Shown here: one piece after another, positions 10,817 through 18,735 of the stretch
Layout: the number at the start of each line of letters is the position of its first letter
Position numbering within the stretch: position 1 is the stretch's first letter
NCBI RefSeq assembly: GCF_031180965.1
Contig: NZ_JAPSLH010000006.1
Coordinates: 150,063 to 214,062 of the forward strand
Length of the DNA: 64,000 nt
DNA from: Chelativorans sp.
GTDB lineage: Bacteria; Pseudomonadota; Alphaproteobacteria; Rhizobiales; Rhizobiaceae
Direction: 5' to 3'
Program-made: the position numbers and the translations under genes
Notes under the pieces: model-generated
Told to the model about the DNA's origin: nothing
Seen by the model: the letters and a program-made list of their open reading frames with translations, nothing else
The model's database searches: none

Positions 10817-11444
10817 ACGGGATGTTTTTCACAGCCGCGTCCTCCCGCTGCTCGCTGACCGGCTGGGGCTGCTCGTCATTGACGTGCAGAACTGGGTGAT
10901 GGACGAGAAGAACCGCCAGCCCCGGCCTGAATTCTACGAGGATGCGCACTCGACCGTGATTCCCAATATCCGCCGGCTGATAGAAGCGGCGCGTGGCCAT
11001 GGTGTCGAGGTGATCTACACAGTGATGGAGAATTTTACCGAGGACGGCCGCGACCGAAGCCTCGACTATAAGCTTTCGAATTTCTTCATTCCGAAAGGGT
11101 CGTGGGACGCAAAGGTGGTCGACGAGATCCGGCCGGAGCCGGACGAGATGGTCATCCCGAAGACTTCCTCGAGCCTCTTCAACTCGACGAATTTCGAGTA
11201 TCTGATCCGCAATATCGGCCTCGACACGATCGCAGTCACCGGCTTCCTGACGGATCAATGTGTCGACCACACGATCCGGGACGGCGCCGACCGCGGCTTT
11301 CACATGATCTGCGTGAGCGATGCCTGCGCGACGGATACGCGCCTGCGCCATCAGGCCGCACTGAACGCTTTCAAAGGCTATTGCCGCATGGAAACCACGG
11401 ACTCGTTGCTGGCGGCGATGAGCCGCGACTTTGCAGCTCAGTAG
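10800..11444 (+). CDS. Isochorismatase-like cysteine hydrolase (copy 1)
   Basis: This 214-residue cytoplasmic cysteine hydrolase is of the isochorismatase/nicotinamidase/ureidoacrylate-amidase superfamily. The catalytic triad is visible as D28 (VIDVQN), K121 (IPKTSSS) and C154 (TDQCVD), and a DGRDRSLDYKLS loop forms part of the pocket. It starts at TTG 10800 inside livM, preceded by GGAGGAG at seven bases. A close paralogue sits at 15050. Such enzymes hydrolyse C-N bonds of amides or ureido compounds. The fused genetic context with a Liv transporter suggests it acts on the imported compound. The stop overlaps the convergent ligase gene by seven bases. Confidence 0.85.
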   Translation: MGRPRERDVFHSRVLPLLADRLGLLVIDVQNWVMDEKNRQPRPEFYEDAHSTVIPNIRRLIEAARGHGVEVIYTVMENFTEDGRDRSLDYKLSNFFIPKGSWDAKVVDEIRPEPDEMVIPKTSSSLFNSTNFEYLIRNIGLDTIAVTGFLTDQCVDHTIRDGADRGFHMICVSDACATDTRLRHQAALNAFKGYCRMETTDSLLAAMSRDFAAQ

Positions 11445-12754
11445 GCAAGCCGATATTTCTCGCACTGTTCCGCAGGGGAGAGCGCCGACATGAGCTTCTC
11501 CTCAAAGCGCTTATGGGCCAGATAGGCCGATTTGAGCTCGGGACCGAACAGGTCCGTCAGCTCCTCCTCGGCTTCAAAAGCGTCGAGCGCCTCCCCGAGC
11601 GACTGCGGGAGCCGTACGATCGCGAGCCTGTCCAGATCCTCCTGAGCCATGTTCTGCGGCGCGCCCTGGCAGACAGGCGGCGCCGGCAGGTCCTGGTCCA
11701 ATCCATATAGGCCGGCGGCTAGGATGGCGCCGAGCACAAGATAGGGGCTGCCGGTGGCATCGGCTGCGCGGTACTCGAAATGATATTGCCGTGCGATTTG
11801 CTCTTCGGCGGTCGCAAACACGGGACAAATGCGCACGCCGGCCTCGCGGTCGCGGAACCCGAGATTGTTGTAAGCGGCGCTCCAGCGGTTCGGCGTCAGC
11901 CGGAGATAGGAGACTGAGGAGGCCGCCGTGACGGCGGTGATGGCGGGCAACTTCTGCAGGATTCCGGCGATGAAGGCGCCCGCCCTCGCCGAGAGCCCAT
12001 GTGGTGCTTGCGCGTTGTAGTTGACCGGCATGCCCGTGGCGGCATCCTGCAGGCTGAAATGGACGTGCACGCCGTTGCCGACTGCATCTGGGCGGAGGAT
12101 GGGTGTGAAGCTGACGCGCGTACCGAGCCGCGTTGCTACCGCGCGCGCGATCTCGCGTATGGCGACAGCCTGGTCGGCGGAACGCACGCCGGTGGCCGGG
12201 CCGACCGTCACCTCGTATTGCTTCGGGCCGTATTCGGGCATGAAGGTGTCGAGCGTGATACCCGCTTCCTTCAGCGCACCAAGAAAGCTCTCGGCGAAAA
12301 TGTCCTGGCGTCGGAAGGAATCGAGCGCATAGCTGGCATTCGGCCTTTCCTCCACGCCTTCGAAGACGAACTCATGCTCGAAGGCTGATTTCACTTTCAG
12401 CCCGTGGCGCTTCTCGATTGCCTCGAGAACGCGCTTGAGGAAACCCCGAGGACAAACCTCCCAGGGCGTGCCATCGATATGGCAGATATCGCCAATGACG
12501 AAATGCTCGGCGGCGTGATCCTCGCCGAAATCGACCCGTATGCGGCTTTCGGGATCAGGCTTCAGCACCAGGTCGCCGAATGGCCCCCATGGGCTGGGGG
12601 CGATCGGCCCATGGGCCGTGATCATGCTGTTCGTCGGCGTCCAGCCGATGCCGCGCGTGAGCCGCTCTTCCAGATCGGAGACGGGAAAGCCCTTGCCTCG
12701 CATCTGGCCTGCCAGGTCGCATGTGCAGATCATGACGATCTCTTCGCGTCGCAT
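11438..12754 (-). CDS. Glutamine synthetase-like ligase (gamma-glutamyl ligase type)
   Basis: This 438-residue member of the glutamine synthetase superfamily keeps the metal/ATP site: EHEFVF near 143, the NGVHVHFS segment with the ATP-site histidine, NRWSAAYNN in the phosphate loop, and EYRAADATGSPYL with the late glutamate and arginine. It resembles the divergent GlnA-like proteins that glutamylate amines or other acceptors, not housekeeping GlnA: no adenylylation-site region is evident. It begins immediately after the rpiR stop and is cotranscribed with it. It may glutamylate the imported substrate or assimilate released ammonia; this is inference. Confidence 0.8.
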   Translation of the reverse strand: MRREEIVMICTCDLAGQMRGKGFPVSDLEERLTRGIGWTPTNSMITAHGPIAPSPWGPFGDLVLKPDPESRIRVDFGEDHAAEHFVIGDICHIDGTPWEVCPRGFLKRVLEAIEKRHGLKVKSAFEHEFVFEGVEERPNASYALDSFRRQDIFAESFLGALKEAGITLDTFMPEYGPKQYEVTVGPATGVRSADQAVAIREIARAVATRLGTRVSFTPILRPDAVGNGVHVHFSLQDAATGMPVNYNAQAPHGLSARAGAFIAGILQKLPAITAVTAASSVSYLRLTPNRWSAAYNNLGFRDREAGVRICPVFATAEEQIARQYHFEYRAADATGSPYLVLGAILAAGLYGLDQDLPAPPVCQGAPQNMAQEDLDRLAIVRLPQSLGEALDAFEAEEELTDLFGPELKSAYLAHKRFEEKLMSALSPAEQCEKYRLAY

Positions 12755-13669
12755 CTAATCTCCCCGTTTCAACAGCGTCTCGGTGCGGTTCAGCCCGGCT
12801 TCCTTTGGCGCAAATGGCCGCCGCAATTCCTCCAGCGCCTCAATGCGCTCGCGCCCCGACCCGCCGAGCTTGCTTGCGACGGCCCCCACCAGCGCCTCCG
12901 AAAGCGCCATTCCGATGGTGAGCACGTCGAAGATGGAGGGGGACTCAACCTGGAAGGTGAGCACGTGATCGGCTGCGCGCGAGGCGGGTGATTGCCAGGC
13001 ATCGGTCAGCAGCACCACGGTGGCGCCGCGCCGGGACGCGGCGCCGGCGAATTCGATGACGTCCTGCTGGTATCTCCGGACATCGAAGACCAGGAGCACG
13101 CTGCTCTTGCCCATATCGAGCAGATGCTGCGGCCATTGCTGCGTTTGCCCCCGGATGGTGAAGACGCGGCCGCGCACCGCGGTGAGCAGGTCCGCCACAT
13201 AGGCGCCGAGATTGGAGGAATAGCGGCCGCCCACTATGTGTATGTCGCGGCGAGGGTCGGAAAGGAGGGCGACGACCTTCTCGAACTCCGCCGCGGGAAC
13301 GCTGCCGCGCAGGGCCTGCATGTGACCCACCATCGCTTCCATGAAGCGGTCGAGAAACGGGTCGTTTTCGGACCCTTCAGAGACCTGGCGCTCGCCGAAA
13401 CGGATCAGCGGCGACTGCAGTGTCTCCTCCAGATGTCTGCGCAATGCCGCCTGGAAATCGGCATAGACGGAAAAGCCCAGCCTTTTCACGAGCCGCAGGA
13501 TGGTGGCGGTGCTGACGCCGCTCTGGGCGGCGAATTCGGCGACGGTGGTGAGGCCGGCCATCGGATAATTCGCAAGGAGATGGCGCGCGGCGCGCGCTTC
13601 GCGCCCGCTCAACTGCGGCAAATCCCGGCGAAGCTGTTCCAGCACCGTGCCTTTTTCCAATATCGCCAT
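12755..13669 (-). CDS. MurR/RpiR family transcriptional regulator
   Basis: This 304-residue regulator has an N-terminal HTH_6 domain (about residues 1-80, with VAEFAAQSGVSTATILRLVKRLGF as the recognition helix region) and a C-terminal SIS domain (about 125-265, containing HIVGGRYSSNLGAYVADLL). RpiR proteins sense a phosphorylated sugar or other ligand through the SIS fold. Here the surroundings are amide/amino-acid genes rather than sugar genes. The ATG at 13669 has GGGAGGTG upstream. It diverges from the binding-protein gene, and the shared promoter region contains the repeated motif also found upstream of livG. Confidence 0.92.
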   Translation of the reverse strand: MAILEKGTVLEQLRRDLPQLSGREARAARHLLANYPMAGLTTVAEFAAQSGVSTATILRLVKRLGFSVYADFQAALRRHLEETLQSPLIRFGERQVSEGSENDPFLDRFMEAMVGHMQALRGSVPAAEFEKVVALLSDPRRDIHIVGGRYSSNLGAYVADLLTAVRGRVFTIRGQTQQWPQHLLDMGKSSVLLVFDVRRYQQDVIEFAGAASRRGATVVLLTDAWQSPASRAADHVLTFQVESPSIFDVLTIGMALSEALVGAVASKLGGSGRERIEALEELRRPFAPKEAGLNRTETLLKRGD

Positions 13670-13681
13670 TCTGCACCTCCC

Positions 13682-13740
13682 GGATGTATCAAATCAGACA
13701 AAACGCCTGCTTGAAAGAAAAATGTACGATTCGATTGACG
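13682..13740. promoter_or_regulatory. Putative RpiR operators, copies 2 and 3 (inverted pair)
   Basis: Copy 2 (13682-13702) reads GGATGTATCAAATC-N2-ACAAA, nearly identical to the site at 7299. At about 13723-13738, TGTACGATTCGATTGA is similar to the reverse complement of the site upstream of livG (TGTACGATTTGATACA), giving an inverted pair between rpiR and the binding-protein gene. TTGACG at 13735-13740 could be the -35 of the rightward promoter. Confidence 0.5.
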
Positions 13741-13840
13741 CTGTGCCGGTGGCGAGTCATGCTGTGCCTGAAGCCGCTGGGGGCCTTCCGGATCCGCCGG
13801 CCGGGCATCCGAAAGCGGCCGCTAGCAGGGGAATGGGAGC

Positions 13841-14983
13841 ATGAACAGATTGATTGCAGCCTCCGTGGCGTTTGCGGCCATGCTGGCAAGCGCGTCCGCG
13901 CAGGAGACCATCAAGATCGGCGCACTCTACAACCTCACGGGCGGCATGTCGTCGCTCGACGGGCCCTCGCTCAAGGGCGCGCAACTCGCCGTGAAGCAGA
14001 TCAATGCCCAAGGCGGACTTCTGGACAAGCAGGTTGAACTGATCGCGCCGGACGGCAAGACGGACCAGCAGGAGACCGCCAAGGCCGCACAGCGCGTCCT
14101 TTCGGAAGGGGTTGTGGCAGGTATCGGCCAATCCGACACGACTTTCGTCATGGCCGGCGCTCCGCTGTTCCAGGAGAAGGGCGTGCCTTTCGTCACTTCG
14201 GGCGCCACCCATCCCGAGCTGCCGCAATGGGTGGGCGACTATATGTTCATGACGCCGTTCGGTGACGACGACCAATCCTATGCCATTGCCGACTACGCCT
14301 ATGACAAGCTCGGCGCGCGGCGCGTCGCGGTCTGGACCGACAACTCCATGGATTTCACCAAGGCGCTGAGCGCCTTCTTCACCGAGCGCTTCCAGGAGCG
14401 GGGCGGCGAGGTCGTCGGCACCGACACTTTCATGATGGGCGATACGGACTTCTCCGCGCAGATCGCGCGGTTGGCCTCCATGGACCCGGCACCCGATGCC
14501 GTCTTCGTATCGGCCATCCCGTCGGAGGCGGGCCTGTCGGTCAAGCAGATCCGCGAGCAAGGCATCAACATCCCGATCGTCTCCGGCGACGGCTTCGACA
14601 CGGAGCTCGTCTCCACTGTGCCCGGTCCTGAACTCGCCAACGACGTCTATTTCTCGACCCACACTTATCGCGCCGACGACCGGCCCGAGGTCAAGAAGTT
14701 CATCGAGGACTACAAGGCCGAGTATGGCATCGAGCCGGAAAACGCATTCGCGCCGCTCGGCTATGACGCCATGATGCTGGTGGCGGATGCCATCAAGCGT
14801 GCGAACTCGGCCGAGCCGGCCAAGATCAGAGACGCACTGGCCGAAACGCGCGGCTTCAAGGGCGTGACCGGGGAGATCAGCTATACGCGCGCCAATATGG
14901 TGCCGCCAAAGCCGGTCTCGATCATCAGCGTCAAGAACGGAAAATATGCCGTCGAGGAGATCTGGCGTCCCGAGACGCAGTAA
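13841..14983 (+). CDS. Liv-type periplasmic substrate-binding protein
   Basis: This 380-residue binding protein belongs to the branched-chain amino acid/amide (HAAT) family. It has a Sec signal peptide (about residues 1-20, ending ASASA before QETIKIGALYNLTGGMSSLDG). The core has the two-lobe PBP type I layout, with GVVAGIGQSDTTFVMAGAPLF in the ligand-binding region. ATG 13841 follows a GGGGAATGGGAGC leader. It lies away from livGFHM but shares the promoter motif with it, so it is the likely receptor for that transporter. A hairpin follows the stop, then the second cysteine hydrolase. Confidence 0.92.
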   Translation: MNRLIAASVAFAAMLASASAQETIKIGALYNLTGGMSSLDGPSLKGAQLAVKQINAQGGLLDKQVELIAPDGKTDQQETAKAAQRVLSEGVVAGIGQSDTTFVMAGAPLFQEKGVPFVTSGATHPELPQWVGDYMFMTPFGDDDQSYAIADYAYDKLGARRVAVWTDNSMDFTKALSAFFTERFQERGGEVVGTDTFMMGDTDFSAQIARLASMDPAPDAVFVSAIPSEAGLSVKQIREQGINIPIVSGDGFDTELVSTVPGPELANDVYFSTHTYRADDRPEVKKFIEDYKAEYGIEPENAFAPLGYDAMMLVADAIKRANSAEPAKIRDALAETRGFKGVTGEISYTRANMVPPKPVSIISVKNGKYAVEEIWRPETQ

Positions 14984-15004
14984 GGTTTGGGTGGGGCGGA
15001 ACGG

Positions 15005-15030
15005 CGGGCGGGGCTGCCGTGCCCCGCCCG
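15005..15030 (+). terminator. Strong hairpin after binding-protein gene
   Basis: A ten-pair GC stem (15005-15014 with 15021-15030, loop TGCCGT) is followed by TTCTCT. It lies between the binding-protein stop and the next hydrolase start 20 bases on. It may terminate or attenuate transcription so that the binding protein is made in excess over the hydrolase, as often seen in ABC operons. Confidence 0.6.
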
Positions 15031-15049
15031 TTCTCTATGGAGACTTTGA

Positions 15050-15682
15050 ATGACCGCCGAAAAAGGCAGCACGCTCGCACATTACGAGGGCCGAAACCGG
15101 AAGCTGGTGGCAGCGCGGACCGCCGTTCTGGTCGTTGACGCGCAGAATGCCGAACTCGAGCCTGAAATCCTGAACAAGCATCCCGAATTCGAGCGCGCTC
15201 TTCGCCAGCGCGCCCTGCCCGCGATGAAGAAGCTGATAGAAGGGGCCAGGGAGAAAGGCTGCGAGATCGTCTATACTGTCATCGAGGCGCTGACGCTTGA
15301 CGGGCGTGACCGCTCACTCGACCACAAGCTTTCGAACATTCTGGTGCCGCGCGGCTCGCCCCTCGCCAAGGTCATCGAGGATGTGGCGCCGCATGCTGAC
15401 GAGATCGTGCTGCCCAAGACGTCGTCAGGCGTCTTCAATTCCACAAATCTCGACTATGTTCTGCGCAATCTGGGCGTGGAAAACGTCGTCGTCACCGGTT
15501 TCGTGACGGATCAGTGCGTGGACATGGCGATCCGCGACGGGGCCGACCGGGGCTACTATATGGTCTGCGCCGCTGACGCCTGCGCCGCCTATTCGGAGGA
15601 GCGTCACTCGACCGCACTTAGGGCTTTCGGCGGTTATTGCCGCATCCAGACCGCTGACGAGGTGCTTGCCGACATCACCTGA
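15050..15682 (+). CDS. Isochorismatase-like cysteine hydrolase (copy 2)
   Basis: This 210-residue paralogue of the hydrolase at 10800 has the triad D30 (VVDAQN), K123 (LPKTSSG) and C156 (TDQCVD), and the same DGRDRSLDHKLS and RNLGVENVVVTG segments. Having two clearly related but diverged copies, one cotranscribed with the permeases and one with the binding protein, suggests two sequential amide or ureido hydrolyses, or two substrate forms. ATG 15050 has GGAG upstream. The gene ends at a bidirectional terminator before aqpZ. Confidence 0.85.
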   Translation: MTAEKGSTLAHYEGRNRKLVAARTAVLVVDAQNAELEPEILNKHPEFERALRQRALPAMKKLIEGAREKGCEIVYTVIEALTLDGRDRSLDHKLSNILVPRGSPLAKVIEDVAPHADEIVLPKTSSGVFNSTNLDYVLRNLGVENVVVTGFVTDQCVDMAIRDGADRGYYMVCAADACAAYSEERHSTALRAFGGYCRIQTADEVLADIT

Positions 15683-15703
15683 GCTTGGTTCCGGAAGAGG
15701 AGA

Positions 15704-15724
15704 GGCGCCCGGCGGCCGGGCGCC
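15704..15724. terminator. Bidirectional terminator hairpin
   Basis: A perfect nine-pair stem (GGCGCCCGG with CCGGGCGCC, three-base loop) sits between the convergent hydrolase and aqpZ genes and can serve both. A pyrimidine-rich TTCCCT follows on the plus strand. Confidence 0.7.
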
Positions 15725-15732
15725 TTCCCTGT

Positions 15733-16458
15733 TCAGTGCGGGATATCCGAGGTTCCTACTTTCCTGACGAGGTCCGACTCGGTGCTTTCGAAGAGCCGAG
15801 CCTTGTAGACCACGCCGGCCACCGCACCGCCGATCAGCGGGGCAAGAATGTAGAGCCAAAGCTGCGCGATCGCCGTGCTTCCCGAGAAGAGGGCGGGTCC
15901 GATGGAGCGTGCCGGATTGAGCGAGGAACCGGAGACCTGGACGAAGCCGAGATGCATTGCCGTGAGCGTGAGACCGATGACAAGGCCGCCAAGCACGGTC
16001 GAATGCACCTTCGTCGTCACTCCGAGAATAACCATGACGAAGAGGAAGGTCGCCACAACCTCCGCGAGGAACACCGCGGCGGTCGAAAAGGCACTCGGGT
16101 CCCACGTGGTTGCCGCCAGACTTGCGGGTGCTCCGTTGGCCGAGCCTGAGGCGATGATCCACAGCACGATGGCGCCGAGGATGCCGCCTGCCACCTGGGC
16201 AATCATGTAGGGCGCCACATCCTTGGCCGGCAGGCGACCGGCGAGGAACGCGCCGAGGGTGACGGCCGGATTGAGATGCGCACCGGACACCGAGCCGATT
16301 GCATAGGCCATCGCCACAACCGCAATGCCGAAGGCCAGACCTATGGCCAGAACGCCGCCCGATGGCACAAGTGCGCCGAAGCCGCCGAGCACCACGCTCG
16401 CGCAGCCTATGAAGACCAGACAGAATGTACCGAAGAGTTCCGCGATATAGGCTTTCAT
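15733..16458 (-). CDS. aqpZ: Aquaporin Z
   Basis: This 241-residue six-helix water channel of the inner membrane has the two half-helix motifs LNPAVTLG (NPA at 63-65) and LNPARSIGPA (NPA at 181-183) in the right spacing. Arg184 follows the second motif, as in the selectivity filter. The ATG at 16458 starts the family-typical MKAYIAELFGTF and has GGGGATG upstream. The extension to 16596 is Cys-rich and unlike the family. It stands alone between divergent and convergent neighbours. Confidence 0.95.
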   Translation of the reverse strand: MKAYIAELFGTFCLVFIGCASVVLGGFGALVPSGGVLAIGLAFGIAVVAMAYAIGSVSGAHLNPAVTLGAFLAGRLPAKDVAPYMIAQVAGGILGAIVLWIIASGSANGAPASLAATTWDPSAFSTAAVFLAEVVATFLFVMVILGVTTKVHSTVLGGLVIGLTLTAMHLGFVQVSGSSLNPARSIGPALFSGSTAIAQLWLYILAPLIGGAVAGVVYKARLFESTESDLVRKVGTSDIPH

Positions 16459-16849
16459 GACCGAATCATCCCCGCAATAGCCACAACAGCCGGAGCATCC
16501 TACAACCTCTTGATGAAGGCAATGTTTAGAGCCCGGGTCGGATGGCAAGGCCGCGGGTCTGGCCGCACAAACCCATACCGGGCCCCGCGGCGGCAAATCC
16601 TGCTCTTGCGGGATTGTTTTCCGTCATCGCCGCAGGCCGCGGGCGCGCGCCAGAAGAAGGGGTCTCGGCCAGCCGTCGGAGATACTGAACTTGGCGGGGT
16701 GGGGCGGGCATAAGGGATCTGATCGCGGCCACCAGGATGACGGTCGGCGCCTCCTTCCATCGGACCTGCCGTTCTCGCGCGGCTCTTGTGCATCCCGCCC
16801 GTGCAGGTTAGCGAGGTATGGTGACGGGTACACCGGAAGGACTAGGATC

Positions 16850-18136
16850 ATGCGCCTCGGCGGAAGGCTGGCAGCGGCCATAGAAATTCTCCAGGACATC
16901 GAGACGCGCCACCGCCCCGCCGCCGACGCCATGCGGGACTGGGGCCTCTCACACCGTTTTGCCGGCGCCGGCGACCGCGCCGCCATCGGCAATTTCGTCT
17001 ATGACGGGCTGCGCCGGCGCCGCGCTGCCGCCTGGATTTTCGGGGCCGACACGCCGCGTGCGCTTGTCCTCGGCGGTTATCTGCTGGAGAGGACGATTTC
17101 GCTCGAGGAGTTTGGCCGCGCGATCGCGGACGATAATTTCGCTCCGCCGCCGCTCAGCCAGGCGGAATTCGCCTTGCTGCGGGAGAGGCTTGGCGCAAAG
17201 CTTCCGGACCCCGCGCGCGCCAATGTGCCTGAATGGTGCGAGCCGATGATGCAGGAGGTTTTTGGCAGCGCGTGGGTCGAGGAGGGCGAGGCCCTGGCAA
17301 GCCGGCCGCCGCTCGACATGCGTGCCAACCGGCTGAAGGCATCGCGGGAAAAGGTCCTGGCTAGCCTTTCGCGCGCCGGCGCGGCGCCCACGCGCCTCGC
17401 GCGCAACGGGCTCCGCATAGCCCCCATTGCCGGCGATGGACGCCACCCCAATGTGCAGGCAGAGCCGGCTTTCCAGAAGGGGTGGTTCGAGGTCCAGGAC
17501 GAGGGCTCGCAGGTCGTGGCGGAGCTAGCGGGGGCCGCACCGGGCGAGCAGGTGCTCGACTTCTGCGCCGGCGCGGGCGGCAAGACGCTCGCCTTCTCGG
17601 CCATGATGGAAAACCGCGGGCAAATCCACGCCTATGATGCGGACAGGCAGCGGCTTGCTCCGATTTTTGAGCGCCTGAAGCGGGCGGGCTGCCGCAATGT
17701 CCAGGTGGCGGCGGAGGAGGCGCAACTGAAGCGACTGGAAAGCCAGATGGACCTCGTTGTCGTGGATGCGCCCTGCTCTGGTTCCGGCACTTGGCGTCGC
17801 CGCCCGGATGCCAAATGGCGCCTGACCCCGCAGCAGATCGAGGCGAGGCAGGCGGAGCAGAGCGCAATTCTCGATGCGGCGAGCCGCTATGTCCGCCCTG
17901 GCGGGCGGCTTGCCTATATTACCTGTTCCGTGTTCCCACAGGAGAATGCCGCCCAGGCAGCCGCCTTTCTCGCGCGCTCGCCCCGCTTTCGCGCTCTCGA
18001 TCATGCGGCCCTCTGGCTGCAGCAGTTTCCGGCCCATCCGCACCGGCCCCGCTTCGAAGGCGGGATCACGCTCACACCGGCTGCGACCGAAACGGACGGA
18101 TTTTATTTCGCCGGCTTCGAGCGGCTGCCGGACTGA
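16850..18136 (+). CDS. rsmB: RsmB-type 16S rRNA (cytosine-C5) methyltransferase
   Basis: This 429-residue SAM-dependent methyltransferase of the RsmB/NOP family has an N-terminal NusB-like region and a C-terminal catalytic domain with the SAM loop LDFCAGAGGKTL (236-247). The two active-site cysteines are C309 in DAPCSGSGTW and C359 in YITCSVFPQ. The start is ATG 16850, which begins the usual MRLGGRL; the longer open frame from 16691 is leader sequence. Substrate C967 of 16S rRNA is inferred from the family. No partner gene is in the operon. Confidence 0.9.
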   Translation: MRLGGRLAAAIEILQDIETRHRPAADAMRDWGLSHRFAGAGDRAAIGNFVYDGLRRRRAAAWIFGADTPRALVLGGYLLERTISLEEFGRAIADDNFAPPPLSQAEFALLRERLGAKLPDPARANVPEWCEPMMQEVFGSAWVEEGEALASRPPLDMRANRLKASREKVLASLSRAGAAPTRLARNGLRIAPIAGDGRHPNVQAEPAFQKGWFEVQDEGSQVVAELAGAAPGEQVLDFCAGAGGKTLAFSAMMENRGQIHAYDADRQRLAPIFERLKRAGCRNVQVAAEEAQLKRLESQMDLVVVDAPCSGSGTWRRRPDAKWRLTPQQIEARQAEQSAILDAASRYVRPGGRLAYITCSVFPQENAAQAAAFLARSPRFRALDHAALWLQQFPAHPHRPRFEGGITLTPAATETDGFYFAGFERLPD

Positions 18137-18196
18137 CCGCCATTGCCCCGTCGCATGCCCTTTGCCATAAGCGGCTCGTCCAGCGAGGGAACAGAC

Positions 18197-18655
18197 ATGG
18201 CGGAGCGGCGGATGGCGGCCGAAGATTTCGAGGCTCGGGTGCGCGCAAGCTTCGCGCGCCAGAAGGCCATGGCAACCATCGGCGCGGAACTGACGCTGGT
18301 GACGCCGGGCATCGTCGAGATCGAGATGCCTTATGCGGAGGCGTTCACCCAGCAGCATGGCTTCCTGCATGCGGGGGTGATCTCCATGGCGCTCGACGCC
18401 GCCTGCGGCTATGCCGCCTATTCACTGATGCCGGCCGAGGCCGGCGTGCTGACAATCGAGTTCAAGGTCAATTTGCTTGCGCCGGGAAGGGGGCAGCGCT
18501 TCCTATTCCGCGGCTCCGTGACCAAGCCAGGGCGCACCATCATCGTGGCCGACGGGCAGGCCTATGCCTTCGACGCCGAAGGAGAGGCGAAGCTGATCGC
18601 CACCATGACCGGCACGATGATGACGATCGTCGGCCGCGAGGGCATCGCGGGTTAG
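18197..18655 (+). CDS. PaaI-family hotdog-fold thioesterase
   Basis: This 152-residue single hotdog-domain protein probably hydrolyses an acyl- or aryl-CoA. The family pattern TQQHGFLHAGVISMALDAACGYAA places the catalytic Asp in the central helix (ALDAAC), followed by the VLTIEFKVNLLAPG strand. The ATG at 18197 has GAGGGAAC just upstream; a TTG 18 codons earlier is less likely. It lies between rsmB and guaA with the same orientation and no obvious functional link. Confidence 0.85.
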   Translation: MAERRMAAEDFEARVRASFARQKAMATIGAELTLVTPGIVEIEMPYAEAFTQQHGFLHAGVISMALDAACGYAAYSLMPAEAGVLTIEFKVNLLAPGRGQRFLFRGSVTKPGRTIIVADGQAYAFDAEGEAKLIATMTGTMMTIVGREGIAG

Positions 18656-18735
18656 GCAGGGCGCCGAAGCGAGAATCCCGGCACGAGGCGTTCCCACCCG
18701 TTGCGCTCTTGAAAAACCTTCTTTAAAGCCTCGAC

